The translations under genes and the position numbers were made by a program. The notes under the pieces were generated by a model. The model was not told the origin of the DNA. It did not search any database and saw only the letters and a program-made list of their open reading frames with translations. From Ancistrus triradiatus (taxonomy: Eukaryota; Chordata; Actinopteri; Siluriformes; Loricariidae): a stretch of DNA of 64,000 nucleotides. Below are positions 1 through 12,390 of the stretch, piece after piece. Within the stretch, counting starts at the first letter, position 1; the number at the start of each line of letters is the position of its first letter. The stretch is from contig JAJAGP010003240.1 in the NCBI GenBank assembly GCA_025084515.1, positions 1 to 64,000 on the forward strand, given 5' to 3'.

Positions 1-4
1 ATAG

Positions 5-76
<72 letters not shown>

Positions 77-89
77 AGATATATATACG

Positions 90-120
<31 letters not shown>

Positions 121-145
121 CGAGAGATGGAGAGAGAGAGAGATT
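1..145. repeat. (AG)n/(TA)n microsatellite
   Basis: The window opens with alternating blocks of TA and long AG tracts, interrupted by GATGG and CGAGAG units. Confidence 0.95.
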
Positions 146-1700
146 CTGTCTATGTCTATATACATAACATACATGCTCCATCCTGCAACACTGAACTATC
201 AGTCATTATTCGAAAAAAATCGGACTCAGCTTGAAATTTTTGGCTTAATTAATTCATTAATTAAATTTTTTTAAATTAATTTATTTGAGGTATTACATTT
301 ATAGATCAGAATGTTAGTGTTACATTTGTGATTTATTTATTATGAGTTAAAAACTCTGTGAACGTCCTGTAAATGTGGTGATTTCATCATTTTTGTCTGG
401 GGTTTTGAAGTATTTATTTCTTTCAGTCTTGAATTTATTTTAATGAGGCAATTTATGTGCAATAACTTTATTTAGAGGATCAAAATATTTTCAAGTGCGA
501 TTTTAGAAATGATTCTAAATTATACAAAAATATTGAAATCACATATCACAGGCAACAGAGTTTTTTGTGACAACAGATTGTGTAGCCTGACTCCGTTTGG
601 CATCAACAGGAATAGGCTAAAGGACTATTGGCTGTTATCCTTTTACTTTTTTTGGACCGATTAATATGGGTTTTTAGAAAGTTACTTAGAAGTAAAGTAT
701 TAAATAGAGTGATTACTTTTTTCTAGGAAGTAATGAGTAAAGTATTCCCCATTACATTTTGAAAGAAGTAATTTGTAATGGATTAATTTTTTGAGGAACC
801 ACCTCACCACTGGGAGAATCTCATGGTTAACAGTATCAAAAGCTGCTCTAAGGTCGAAGAGAATATGAATGTTAAGAATGTTTTTTCTGTAAAGGTAATA
901 CGTTGCCTTTTAGACATTGTGATTTCCACAGACTTCGATTAATTCCTAACTCCATAATGATCCTTTTCACGAGAGACGCCATAGAACACTAATTTCCAAA
1001 AGGGCTGAGAAATGTTAATGAAATGAAATGATAATGAAATATTTGTCTGGAAATTGTTACAGTCTTTCTCAGGGACTGGAACAACACCGAACTACAGTGG
1101 GATTTATTATCTCCAAACAGCAAACACTTGGAACAGTGGTGAAACTTCCAAGCAGTGGCTGACCTGCCAAGATTTTTTTAGTGGTGCTGTGGCAACTCAT
1201 TCAAAAGTCACAAAATAGGCCATAAAAATCCAAAGAAATGCAGGTTTTCTTATCCTTGACTAATGGCTACAAACTAAAAGAAATTGGAAATACGTAGTTA
1301 GTAAGACAACATAAAAAATAGGAGTAAGACAGCAACCGCTGCCAAATCTGGTGACAACTAATGCTCATGACACATTTGATAAACAAAACATCTGGATGAT
1401 CCCAATGCAATCTCGATTGCTAAACAGGCAAAACCTTTCTGGCTAACATAGTTTTTCTTTATCTGTCATTATATATTGCTTAATTATATGTTTTAAATTG
1501 ATTTAGAATTCACATTTTCCTCACTCTTAATAAAATGCAGCAGTGCTAATGTCACAACACATCAAAACATGCTTTTAACAAAAATGTTTATACACACATT
1601 TTAAACAACACGCTTTAAACACACTTACCAACTTCATTTCTGTCTCTCTGGCTGATGTAGCGCAGTCGTGGGTAAGGTGGCATTGGCGAAAAAAGTGGTG
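146..1700. other. Intergenic DNA, no gene seen
   Basis: AT-rich sequence without convincing exons. Around 670-790 there is a short repeat of AAGTAA-type words resembling decayed hAT-like fish repeats. Confidence 0.4.
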
Positions 1701-1701
1701 T

Positions 1702-1716
1702 GTGAGTGAGAGAGAG

Positions 1717-1753
<37 letters not shown>
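1702..1753. repeat. (GA)n(GT)n microsatellite
   Basis: A short GAGAGA tract runs directly into about 16 GT units. Confidence 0.95.
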
Positions 1754-1755
<2 letters not shown>

Positions 1756-2095
1756 GGCTTGAGCCTAATCTCACCAAATCTCTGTCACCAGTGCAGTAAT
1801 GAGATTAAAGTGTGATTCACTGATAGACCGCAAGACAAATTAACAATCAGCGAGTTTTATAGAACACTGTACCTTATACAGCAGCAGCTCATTCATCATT
1901 CTGTATCAGTCCTGTATTCGATTTGCTCTGTAGACCTGTCTGTAATATTCAAGCACAAACAATACTAAAATCCAAAAATCTATGGGGTCAAAGTCCTCTT
2001 TAGAGTGATTAGTACTCAAAACTAATCACCCACTGTTGCTTTGCAGCTCTGTACTTGTCTCCAGATGCTGCTGTTTACTTAGAAAATACTGGAAC

Positions 2096-3646
2096 TACAA
2101 CCCCAAATCAGAAACAGTTGGGACGTATTGAAAATTCAAATTTTTTAAAAAATGCAGTGTTCCTGACATTGATTTTTATTTCATTGCAGAGAGTATGAAC
2201 CCAAGATAATTCAGCTTTTTTCTAGTCAACTTCATTTCATGTGTTATTAAACATCCATTCCTGCATTTCAGACCTGCAACACATTCCAAAAAAAGTTGGG
2301 CCAGGACAATTTCGGGCTAGTGATGTAAAATAAAAAGTAAATAATGATGTGATTTCAAACAGTTGATGCAACAGGTGATTATAATCATGATTTGGTACAA
2401 AATCAGTACACTATCTATGTACTGAGTCTCTGAGAGGCATCTAGGATGGACCATAACACAGTGGAAACACGTATTATGTTCAGACCAATTACCGTATTTT
2501 TCGGACTATAAAGCGCACCGGGTTATAAGATGCGATATCAACGATCGGCTGCTAACGGATCTATATTCATACATAAAGCGCACCGGGTTATAAGGCGCAT
2601 TAAATGAAACAAAACTCTTAAGTTCCGTCGGAAACTCAGTTTGGTCTTTACCTGGCACAGGGCGTCTTCTTGCTTCCTCCACTTCCGTACCATTGATTCG
2701 TTAATGTTGAATTCTCTCGCAGCTGCTCTATGTCCATGTTGTACTGCGTGACTGATAGCGTTGTGTTTGAAATCCGCTTCGAAAATAAATGAATGAATGC
2801 ACGTACCCTAATGCTGAAGCACATACCGTATTACTCAGCGATGCTGCCGCACTACGGTACCAATAAGCTTCGTAACTTACAAGACCGTGCTAAAACATTT
2901 TGACAGATTTATGAGCGCCGTGTATCATCTACAATCGGTTCTAGGTCAGAAAGCACAACCAGAATTAATTCATACATTAGACGCACTGCATTTTAAGGCG
3001 CACTGTCGATTTTTGAGAAAGTTAAAGGATTTTAAGTGCGCCTTATGGTCCGAAAAATACGGTAGTATTCCAGATCTATTTTTGGAAGAAATGCAGACTG
3101 TGTGCTCCAAACCAAAGATGAAAAGGACCATCCAGACCATTATCAGCAACAAGTCCAAAAACCAAGGTCTGTCATGGCATGGGGTGGATCAGCGCCCTTG
3201 GCAAAGGCTGTTTACACTTCTGTGATGGCAGCATTAATGCAGAAAAGTACATTAAGATTTTAGAGCAACATTAATTCCTTCAAGACGTCGTCTTTTCCAG
3301 GGACATCCATGCATTTTTCAACAAGACAACACAGAACAAGTCAAATCAGAAACAGTTAGGACTGAAATATGTAAATCCCTTCCAGTGTTCTTTTGAGGCA
3401 ATGTTGTTTTTGAAGATTTCAATAACTTTTCAAAAAATCATGTTTACAATCACCTGTTGACATCACCAGTTTGAAATCACATCATAACTTTAGTTTTTTA
3501 CCTCATTACTAGCCATAAATTGTCCCGTCCCATACTGTACGGTTCATACTGTCTGCAATGAAATAAAAGCAGTCAAAGTAAACGCTGCATGTTTTTTTTG
3601 GCACTTTCAATACTGTCCCCCCCTCTTTTTCTGATTGGGATGTAGG
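2096..3646 (+). mobile_element. Tc1/mariner-type element carrying a nested pogo-like insertion
   Basis: The termini are inverted: the left end reads ACAACCCCAAATCAGAAAC and the right end is its diverged complement, CTTTTTCTGATTGGGATGTA. Internal remnants translate to transposase-like words such as FQQDN near 3325. Stops and frame breaks show that it is dead. A second, reversed and 5'-truncated copy lies at 5195-6490. The segment 2491-3064 is a separate later insertion. Confidence 0.7.
2489..3066. mobile_element. Pogo/Tigger-like non-autonomous element, copy 1
   Basis: Inverted ends read CCGTATTTTTCGGACTATAA and GGTCCGAAAAATACGG, and a TA flanks each side. It is inserted inside the mariner-like element at 2096-3646. 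The reversed copy of that element (near 5830) shows the same site uninterrupted. A homologous copy lies at 50670-51184. Confidence 0.8.
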
Positions 3647-3900
3647 AATGTATGTCCTGTAATTGGCTATATACAGGTTACTCAGGTCAGTATGAGGCCA
3701 GATTGTGTAGGTGTTGGGACCTGGGAACACTAACTTCAGCTTACAGTGAGAGAGACATGAGAGAAGGTGTTGCTTATGAAATGTTGTGATGTCTAGGTCA
3801 TCCCTACACCTCCCAAATGAGAGCGATGTAAGGCTGAAGTGGAATGAAATGGGTAGACACTGAAACCCTGAGGTAATATAGACTTTTGGTAAAAGTAATG
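3591..3900 (-). repeat. Local ~250-bp dispersed repeat, copy 1
   Basis: Diagnostic words shared with the other copies are GTGTAGGTGTTGGGA, GAGAGAAGGTGT and ACACCTCCCAAATGAGAG. The family is also seen near 4725, 6640, 7953, 8577, 13937, 16290, 18755 and 20880. Confidence 0.6.
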
Positions 3901-3989
3901 TCACCTAATTATGAGATATAAATGACTGCATTTAGACCTAACATGGCTGCCGTGTTGTTTTGCCTCATTCATGTGGTGATTGAGTTTAC

Positions 3990-4330
3990 ATATAGACTGC
4001 AAGCTAAAAAAGTCTCACTGAGGCATTTGATGTGTACTCCACACACCCAGCTAATTAAATATGGTCCTTCTTTTGCTTCCAAACAGATCTGGTAGGAAAC
4101 ATTTTCTGTTTGCTTCTGGTGGTCTATCTCCAGAGTTTATTTGGAACACTGATATAACATCCTGATCCAGTGCCTGTTTGTCTCTGAATATTACAAACAT
4201 ATTAAGATCAGGATCCCAATTCCTTAAAAGGTTATTTTAGTATATTTACTATAAATATATTTGGGGTCAGATGTTATAGGTCAGTCTAGAGTCAGTGTGT
4301 CCAGGGCAGAGTGTTTAGATGCTGGAGGGA
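3990..4330. repeat. Diverged ~450-bp duplication, unit 1
   Basis: It shares ordered words with 4484-4760 (TTAAATATGGTCCTTC, CTCCAGAGTTTATTT, CCTGATCCAGTGCCT, GGGCAGAGTGTTTAG). A third, partial unit lies at 6530-6700. Confidence 0.65.
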
Positions 4331-4483
4331 TGAAGATGAAGCTGAAGAAATAGAGTAATACTACGTAATTATAAGTAAATATAAATGACTATATTCAATT
4401 TTAGCAAGGTTGTCTCAGAAAAGCTTACCGCCGTTCATCTTCTGTTTATGTCACTACAAATAACCTGATGAGTAAAAGTCTAA

Positions 4484-4960
4484 AATTAAGCTATTGGGGA
4501 ACACTCCAGAGACCCAAGTCATTAAATATGGTTCTTCATTCCCTTCCAAACAACTCTGGTACGAAACATCTGTTTGTTTCTCCTGGACTATCTCCAGAGC
4601 TTATTTCCAAAGTTAATACAACACCCTGATCCAGTGCCTCCTGTTCTCTGATTACAAACAGATTAAAGTCTAACTCCACAGGACGGTACCGATTTTGGAG
4701 ATGTGTGTTGGGGCAGTTGTTATGGGTCAGTGTGGGGTCAGTTTGTCCGGGGCAGAGTGTTTAGGTGTTGGGATGGGAACATCTACTGGGAGTAACTGGG
4801 TGTCAGAAGGGAGAGACTAAAGGAGCAGAAAAGGTGAGAGAAGTGTGCCTTTAGGTGCGAGGACTGGTTTCATTTCTACACCTCTCCAAATGAGAGTGGT
4901 GTGAGGCTAGGTGAAAAAGGAATGGCATAGGTAGACCCAAGGACCCTGAGGTTTTAAGGG
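4484..4960. repeat. Diverged ~450-bp duplication, unit 2, ending in dispersed-repeat copy 2
   Basis: It parallels unit 1 across its length. The part from 4725 carries the local dispersed-repeat words (GGTGAGAGAAGTGTGCC, ACACCTCTCCAAATGAGAG) in the minus orientation. Confidence 0.65.
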
Positions 4961-5019
4961 TTTTGTAGTATGATTAATTCCATCTACATATGAGTAGACA
5001 TTCATTCACATTCAGCAAC

Positions 5020-5190
5020 AACAGCACAGGGTGGGAACCAACTATGGACAGGACACCAGTACCACAATGCACACATATCCACTACATTCCCACTGGGACA
5101 CTTTAGAGGCGCGAACTGTCTTTGTAATGTGGGAAGCAACACAGACACAGGGAGAACATGCAAACTACATACAGGCAGAAGCAGGGCCAG
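5020..5190 (-). repeat. Fragment of the CR/SINE-like repeat with 'ACACAGGGAGAACATGC' core
   Basis: It contains CAGCACAGGGTGGGAACC and GACACAGGGAGAACATGC, shared with copies near 17735, 49480 and 59214. It is degraded. Confidence 0.5.
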
Positions 5191-5194
5191 GAGA

Positions 5195-6490
5195 CAGTAT
5201 GAACCTGAGATATTTTCTTGTTTTGTCTGGTCATCTTAATTTCATGTGTTAATAAACATCCAAACATCTATTCCTGCAGTTCAGGCCTGCAACACATCCC
5301 AAAAGAAGTTGGGACGGTAAAGCATTTACCATGTTGTAATGTTGGTTTACATTCCTTCTCACAACACTTAAAAGACGTTTTGGCACCAAGGATACCAAGA
5401 GACTAAGTGTTTCAGATTTCCCATTCTTCCTGCAAACATGGCGTAAGGTGTTCAACAGTACAGGGTTGTTGTTTTGACAGAGTCTTTTAAAAAATCTCCA
5501 CAAATTCTCCATTGGTAACAGAGAATTCAGGCCAGTTCAGTACCGGTATCTTTGTAATGTGTGCGGCATGCGGTTTTGCATAGTGTTGTTGAATAATGCA
5601 TGCACACCCCTGGAAAAGATCTTGAAGGCATCATATTTAGATCTAAAATGTCTGTACTGTTCTAAATTAATCACAGAAAGTGTAAATGACCTTTGTTAAG
5701 GGCACTGACACAACCCTATACCATGACAGACCCTGACTTTTGGAATTGTTGCTGATAACAGTGGATGGTCCTCTTATACTTTGGTCCAGAGCACACAGCG
5801 TCCATTTCTTCCAAAAAAGGTCTGGAATACTGATTGGTCTGACCACAATACACATTTCCAGTGTGTGATGGTCCATCCCAGAGAAATAGATGCTGCTTCT
5901 GGACAAGGTTAACACAAGACTTCTTTTTTCCAGAGTCTTAAGTAACATTTGAATGGCGGTTCTTGATGCAGTGCCATCTGAGGGATCAGAGATCACAGGA
6001 GGTCAAATTAGACTTGTGCCCCTGCCCTTTACACACTGAAATTCCTCCAGATTCCTTGAACCATTTAATGATATGCACTGTAGAGGGAGAAATATGTAAA
6101 TCCCTTCCAATCTTTCTTTGAGGAACATTGATTTAAAACATTTAAATAATTTTTACACACATTTTTTGATAAACTGGGGATCCTCTATCCACCTTTGCTC
6201 CTCAAGGACTCAAATAGCCTTTTTCTGGCTACAGCATTTGTACCAAGTTCTGATTACAATCACCTGTTGACATCACCTGTTTGAAATCACATAGTTATTT
6301 CATTTTTTACCTCATTACTAGCCCTAAATTCCCAACTCTTTTTGGAATGCGTTGCCGGCCTGAAATACAGGAATGGTTGTTTGTAACAAATGAAATGAGT
6401 TGACAAGCCGTGAAGTATAGTGGGCTCGTATTGTCTGCAATTAAATAAAAGCCAGAGTAAATGTAAGACACACTGCATTTTTCCCCCATA
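5195..6490 (-). mobile_element. Second, reversed and truncated copy of the 2096-3646 mariner-like element
   Basis: It shares CATTCCTGCATTTCAGGCC-like and TGTTTGAAATCACAT words with the first copy. Near 5805-5845 it carries the uninterrupted target site of the pogo-like insertion. Multiple stops show that it is inactive. Confidence 0.65.
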
Positions 6491-6529
6491 CCATAGCATT
6501 TTTATTTTTGTTTATAGAAAGTATAACTA

Positions 6530-6840
6530 TCTGCAGGGTTAATTTCCAACCTTACTTCAACATCCTGATCAGTGCCTCTTTGTCTCTGAATTTTACAGAT
6601 GATTAAGATCAGAATATACACATATAAATATATGCTGGGTCAGATGATGTGTGTCAATCTGAGGTCAGCATGTCCAGTGCACGGTGAGTAGGTGCAGGGC
6701 TGGGAACAGGACTGCAGATGATGCTACATGTACCAGGTGGAACTGGGTGCCAGGACAGAGAGACTAGAGGAGTAAAGAAGGTGAGAGAAGTGTGCCTATT
6801 GGTGTGAGGACTGGTGTCATTTCTACACCTCTCAAAGATT
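6530..6840. repeat. Partial third unit of the ~450-bp duplication with dispersed-repeat copy 3
   Basis: It begins with CATCCTGATCAGTGCCTCTT and continues into GGTGAGAGAAGTGTGCC and TTTCTACACCTCTC, as in 4484-4960. Confidence 0.55.
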
Positions 6841-7146
6841 TCAAACCAGATAGTATATTTGCATCAGTTTCAGAACATTTAAGCAATGAGTATTGTGCTT
6901 TGTTTCTACTTCGGGGAGAATTTACTTCCATCTGTTCCAACCTGAGGTCTTGTATGTTTTAGTTGGAACAAGATGTGGACATGACATAGCCTCAGATATT
7001 CATCTCATATTTGGTATTTGCCTAAAGCACCAAATTTGTGCTGTAATCCATTCAGAACTGATCGGTTTAAACGGGCTGTGGCTTGTAGCCAAATGAAATA
7101 CACACAGCCATAGCTTGATGGCTAATGCTAAGAAGGCCATGCACTA

Positions 7147-7322
7147 CATTTACATTTACAGCATTTAGCAGACGTCCTTATCCAGAGCAACCTACAACCA
7201 GTAAAACCTTACAATGTGAACACTTGTGGGTTAATTGGATCAAGGACCCAATAGTGGCAGCTTGGCAGATTGGCCATTTGGTCCATAGTCCAGTACTTTA
7301 ACCACTAGGCCACCACAGTCTG
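7147..7322 (-). repeat. tRNA-derived SINE
   Basis: Read on the minus strand, it has a tRNA-like head (TGTGGTGGCCTAGTGGTTAA, box A-like) and ends with the teleost tail GGACGTCTGCTAAATG. The box B region is diverged. It is not a functional tRNA. Confidence 0.8.
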
Positions 7323-7952
7323 ACTAATTAAATTACAATGACTTTTGTATTTGTAACTCATGTACTTTATTAAGTGAACTGTAAGGTGTTTATAACATCT
7401 CTGCACCTTCCATTATGGTTTGCTTAAGTATCTGTGATTGTGCTTCATTGGAACACTTAGTGTTGCTGGTTTATAACACAATGAGCTTCTTACAAAGGTC
7501 ATACTCACTGTGACAGGGTGAGGAGTTCCTCAATGTTGTTGAACCTCGGAGTTGAGATGCTGCTCCTTCGGATCAAGATGAGCCAGTTGAGGTGGCTTGG
7601 GAAAGTCTTGGGATCTGTGGCCAGGCACGGAGAAGTCTGGGTTGACCTTCTCAGCATACTGACACTGTGACTCTCACCAGGAGAAGCGAATGGAATCTGA
7701 GCCTGAGACTGGCTAAATAACACTTATTGTTTCAGTACTGAAAACAAAACTGAGATCCAGTAATATCAGTTAAGTAATAATTACCTAGAAGATTCTGCTT
7801 ACTGTACACATTCGCTTTTCAGCACAGAAAACCCACTGTGCATAACAGCACAATCCTGGTTAATAGGCTGACTTTTTTCCTGAGAAAACACTGATCAGCA
7901 TAAACGGAAATATATAGTATATGCACCGTGATAGGACGTTCACCTTCTTGCT

Positions 7953-8230
7953 CAGGTCACAGGCAGAGTCCATAGGTGTTGATGTGAGAATCCTGGTTCA
8001 GACTACTAGGTCAAGCTGGAGTGTGTCTCTCAACACCTCTGATCTCATTTGGGTAGGCGTAGGCACGACACCAGCCATCACACCTCCACAGGCACACTTC
8101 TCTCACCCTCTCCACTCTCCTTCTCTGCTGGCACCTCCATCCCAGCCTCTTCCCACAACAGCACCTAGACTTAAAGCTTCCGGTTCAAAACACATAAGTA
8201 CCACTGACCTCAGTTTGACCCACTTTCTGC
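7953..8230 (+). repeat. Local dispersed repeat, copy 4
   Basis: The forward orientation shows AACACCTCTGATCTCATTT, GACACCAGCCATCACACC and CACTTCTCTCACCC, followed by CAGCACCTA and GACCTCAGTTTGACCC. Confidence 0.6.
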
Positions 8231-8344
8231 TACACTATGAACCTTTATGTTATACATTACATACTTTATTTCACTTTATGGCACTTCATTGCCTGACTGA
8301 ACTCAACCATACAGTCCTGTCCATAGAACTAGGTACCGATAAGA

Positions 8345-8460
8345 GAAGATAACACTTTATTGATCCAGAAGGAAATTGCCGCATCACAGTAGCAAACATA
8401 TTGCACAAGTACCGGTAGAGATTATTTTAAAAAGAGAAGGGTGGCTATAAACAAGTTACA
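8345..8460. repeat. Short fish interspersed repeat fragment
   Basis: The words AACACTTTATTGATCCAG and GGAAATTGC are common in fish interspersed repeats. The family was not determined. Confidence 0.35.
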
Positions 8461-8576
8461 AAAGTCAATACATTTACTGCCCTGAGAGACAGGTTCTTGA
8501 ATGTCATTAGACCTAGAGTACTAGCAAAGTTATCATTTCCAATCTAATTATTAAATTCCCCTGTCTGACCTAGTTC

Positions 8577-8800
8577 TACTGACCAGTGCTTGTCCATGTC
8601 ATGACCCTGCTACTGCTATGACTAGTCACCTAGGGATGACACCAGCCCTCGTGTCTCCACTTGCATACTTATCTCACCTTCTACGTCTGCTACTCAAGTC
8701 TCTCTGCTGGCACTCAGAGGACAAGTTGCAGATTCTTCATACTGTTCCCAGCCCAGCACCTACACAATGACCTCAACACAATCTGACCCCATATTGACCT
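8577..8800 (+). repeat. Local dispersed repeat, copy 5
   Basis: It carries GATGACACCAGCCCTCG, CTTATCTCACC, CATACTGTTCCCAGCCC and AGCACCTACACA in the forward order. It is diverged, but the order of the words is kept. Confidence 0.55.
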
Positions 8801-9337
8801 GTGGATACACACTAGCAAATTAGCAAATACATTGTTCGATGTAAGCTCATATCGCAGTAAAGTCGTAGCACTCTCCATTTTTAACAACTTCAGCAACACT
8901 TTTATGCTTGCACACACATTTTCAAGTGTGTTCGAATCTTCATGTATGTCATTTGAAACTACTGGCCATGTGATCCAACGTACTTTTGACCTCTTGTGAC
9001 ACTAAAAAATACATAATCCAAACTAGTGTATCACATGTTCCTTGAGGATATACAGATCTGGAAAAGAGACCACTGCAAAATGACCAGTCTCTCTGGTGTT
9101 ACTGTTTGTAAATACTGCATGTGTTTGAGTGAAATGGAAAATTCTTCTTTTATTCTATAAATTACTGACAAATTCCAAATAAAATATTTATTTGAAGCAA
9201 TGACAAGAGCATTTATTCACGGTAAATGACAGCTGGACAAAATAAAGAAGATGCAGCTTTGTCAGTCCTCGATATATTAAATATACAAATAATAATACAA
9301 AGAAAACAAGTTTATATTAATTATGTAGCAAAACAAT

Positions 9338-9536
9338 ACATTTACAGCATTTAGCAGACGCCCTTATCCAGAGCGACTTACAATTGGTACAGTCTTACAA
9401 TCCAAGCAATTGTGGGTTGAGGGCCTTGCTCAAGGACCCAAGACCCAACAGTGGCAGCTTGGAAGAGGTGGGATTTGAACCCTTGACCTTCTGGGCCATA
9501 GTCCAGTACCTTAACCGCTAGGCTACTACAGTCCCA
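9338..9536 (-). repeat. tRNA-derived SINE
   Basis: A near-complete copy read on the minus strand, with CCTAGCGGTTAAGGTACTGG, GGTTCAAATCCCACC (box B-like) and the GGATAAGGGCGTCTGCTAAA tail. Confidence 0.85.
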
Positions 9537-9666
9537 ATACTAATGTTATCATCTGATCTATAAGCTTAGATACCAATATTTCAATCACAGCTTTTATGTG
9601 TCATGTACTTTTCTCCAATAAATAACATTTAGTTCAGGTAATCACCAAATGGGTGATTTGGGACAT

Positions 9667-9842
9667 GGGACTTTGGTAGCCTAGTGGTTAAGGACCTGGA
9701 CCATGGACCAAAAGGTCCAGAGTTCAAATCCCACCTCTGCCAAGCTGCCACTGTTGGGTCCTTAACCCACAATTGCTTGGATTGTAAGATTGTATCAATT
9801 GTAAGTCGCTCTGGATAAGGGCGTCTGCTAAATGCTGTAAAC
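9667..9842 (+). repeat. tRNA-derived SINE, inverted relative to 9338-9536
   Basis: The plus-strand copy runs from GTAGCCTAGTGGTTAAGG through GTTCAAATCCCACC to GGGCGTCTGCTAAATGC. Only about 130 bases separate it from the inverted copy to its left. Confidence 0.85.
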
Positions 9843-10498
9843 TGAACTGAACCTAATCAGTACCTCATTAAGTACAATGAGAATTGTCTGTGTTGGAATT
9901 AATCAGATATTTTGACCAAATTGCTGCCATACATGTACATATGTTGATTTTTAGAAAATTTGGAGTGGCCTCTTATTTTTTTTTCCAGGGCTGTACATAG
10001 TATGTGACAACCAAACCAGGGAACGGACTAAATCCAAAATATTATGCAACACATTTACACAAGTCAAGCCAGATAAACAAAACCACATTCCAGAAATGGA
10101 AGACTTTGCCAACATTTTATGATGTAAGAACACATTCAGTGCTGTTTGTAAGGCTTAAAGGCAGACAGTATTTTTTAAGTAGAGTCAAACCCACTATCCG
10201 AACTCCCATTATCCAAATTCCCACCATAACATGTGAGGTATTTTAATAGAGTACCTACACCTTTCACTTTCATTTTATTCAATGGTTAATTAGAAAGTAA
10301 TGGTTGTTTCTTTTATATTGTAGCAATATGCACTAGAAGAAACAGCTAAACAGTAGAGAACATGTGTTCATGGTGGTGCACATGATAGATGAGACCCTGC
10401 ACATTCGAGAGGTGAAGCCCTAGCTAATCAGCAGGATCAGTCAGGCAGGAAGATCAATCAGAAAGAACCCTGTGACACCACATTACAATGATCTTTGA

Positions 10499-10675
10499 AT
10501 TACATTTACATGTATGGCATTTAGCAGACGTCCTTATCCAGAGTGACTTACAACTGATACAATCTTACAATCCAAGCAGTTGTGGTTTAAGGACCTTGCT
10601 CAAGGACCCAACAGTGGCAGCTTGGGATTTGGGTCGAGGTGGGATTTGAACCCTGGACCAACTGGTCAATAGTCA
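10499..10675 (-). repeat. tRNA-derived SINE, truncated head
   Basis: It has the tail GCATTTAGCAGACGTCCTTA, then the body CAAGGACCCAACAGTGGCAG, and stops before a full box A. Confidence 0.75.
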
Positions 10676-10802
10676 GAGCTCCCTTTATTCAATTATTTGT
10701 TATGTGGATCATTACCAGGAATATATAAGCATATTTGAAAACTGAGATTTATTAAGAACATTTTGAATTTAAAATAAATGCATATTTTATGAGACATTAA
10801 CC

Positions 10803-11145
10803 TTGGATGACACAGTGCTGCAATGGATGGCACTGTCATCTCAGAGATCCAGAGGCTCAGGTTAGATTCTGTGGCTGCTGGTTGTGTGGGGTTTACATGT
10901 TCTCCCTGTTATTCTTCGTGGTGTTTCCTCTGGGTACTTCCAGTTTTCTCCCACATTGCAAATACATGTTATGTCAGTTAGCATCTCTGAAAGTGTCTCA
11001 ATGTGAGTGTGCACCCTGCAATAGACTGGCTTCCTGTTCAGGATTATTTCCCAAATTGCTCCACGTACTGCCGGATGGACCCCAGCCCCTGCGACCCTGA
11101 ACTGGACTAAGCTTGTATGGGAAATGAGCGAATGAATGAAATATT
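10803..11145 (+). repeat. Interspersed repeat with GAATGAATGA-type 3' end
   Basis: It contains GTTTACATGTTCTCCCTG, CCTCTGGGTACTTCCAG, AGACTGGCTTCC and CCCCAGCCCCTGCGACCCT, and ends in AATGAGCGAATGAATGAA. The same family is at 17733, 31009, 49478 and 59214. Confidence 0.65.
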
Positions 11146-11797
11146 CAATTTACTTAAACCTCTCAGTGTTTTGTGAGCAGACATCTTGGTTTTTCCACAT
11201 GACCATGTAGATACTGTGGTGTGATATATGGGTGTTGACTAGTGTGATCATGTTGAAGATTTGTTGGAAACATATGGCTTTGTAACCACGTAAGCTATAC
11301 GTGTATGTAACCATATAATCATTTACATCTCATATATTTGTATTACTAATTGCGGTGATGTCACTAGTTCAGGCTAAGTCTCTTTGAGCATGTGTATAAT
11401 TAGTACCTGGTACTCAATCATTTGTAATTTGATTAATAAGCAAATTTATTCAAAGTGATCTTTTTATTCTGTAAGTGCATATGATGAATAATTATATTTT
11501 TGACGTTAAAGTGTTAGTTTAAAGCCTTCTCATGGTCACAGAGATTAAGCATAATCTGGATTTAATATAATTATAAGAATTGAACAATTTATATGAAGAA
11601 GTTGGAAACCAGACGTTGCAATTAAAATCTGGGCTAAAGGTCGTCTTCACTCTTGCCAGGTCAGGATGACCTGAGGGTGGGGACAATAGTGGCACCATGG
11701 GAAGAGTTTTTCTAAAAGATGGAAAAAACCAAGACATAATGCATAAAAGGACAGACAGAACTATGGATCGGGGCATCTCCGCATTGGTGTTATGATG

Positions 11798-12390
11798 TCA
11801 AGTCAAGTCAAGTCAGATCTATTTATATAGCGCTTTTTACAATAGAGCATTGTCTCAAAGCAACTTTACAAGTTTAGATTATTTCCTAATAACTACGTCC
11901 AATCCCAAATTGAGCAAGCCTAGGGCGACAGTGGCAAGGAAAAACTCCCTGAGTTATAGGAAGAAACCTTAGAGGACCAAGACTCAAAAAGGAACCCCAA
12001 CCTCCTGGGGGCGGCGTAGATGATAAATCTAAGAGTGAAACTAAGTCATGGAGTCAAAGTTCGAATAAAATGTAACTAGCACATCGACATAAAAATTAAG
12101 AAGTTAAAGTGTCCCGGGTATGATGGGGCTGGAGCTGATGACGGAAGCAGCTTGAGGTGGAGTCCAGCAGATGAACATCATGTGTGGGGCTGGACGGCCG
12201 TAACACAGCTCTGAGAGAAAACAGAAAATGTAATTAGTTATTGATTTAAGAGCACATTGTCGATAACAATCTGACGCCATGTGTAGCATGAGAACCCTCC
12301 GGCAGCATTTAGCTATAGCAGCTAGCTAGAAAGAGGAGAACTGGTAGGAAACACGCCAAGAGGGATCACATGAGACATTTGGGCCACCCC
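11798..12390. repeat. Left arm of a long inverted repeat
   Basis: It starts at GTCAAGTCAAGTCAAGTCAG and includes TATATAGCGCTTTTTACAAT, GGCGACAGTGGCAAGGAAA and CTGATGACGGAAGCAGCTTG. The complement of each block occurs in reverse order at 13200-13798. Confidence 0.85.

Noticed and set aside
3509..3904. 131-codon minus-strand open frame
   Set aside because: It crosses the end of a transposon and a dispersed repeat, so the open frame is accidental.
7921..8352. 143-codon plus-strand open frame
   Set aside because: It lies across a copy of the local dispersed repeat. The other copies do not keep the frame.
9338..9842. Possible tRNA genes
   Set aside because: Box A/B-like words are present, but the cloverleaf is not and the same sequence recurs with a SINE tail. 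These are SINE heads.
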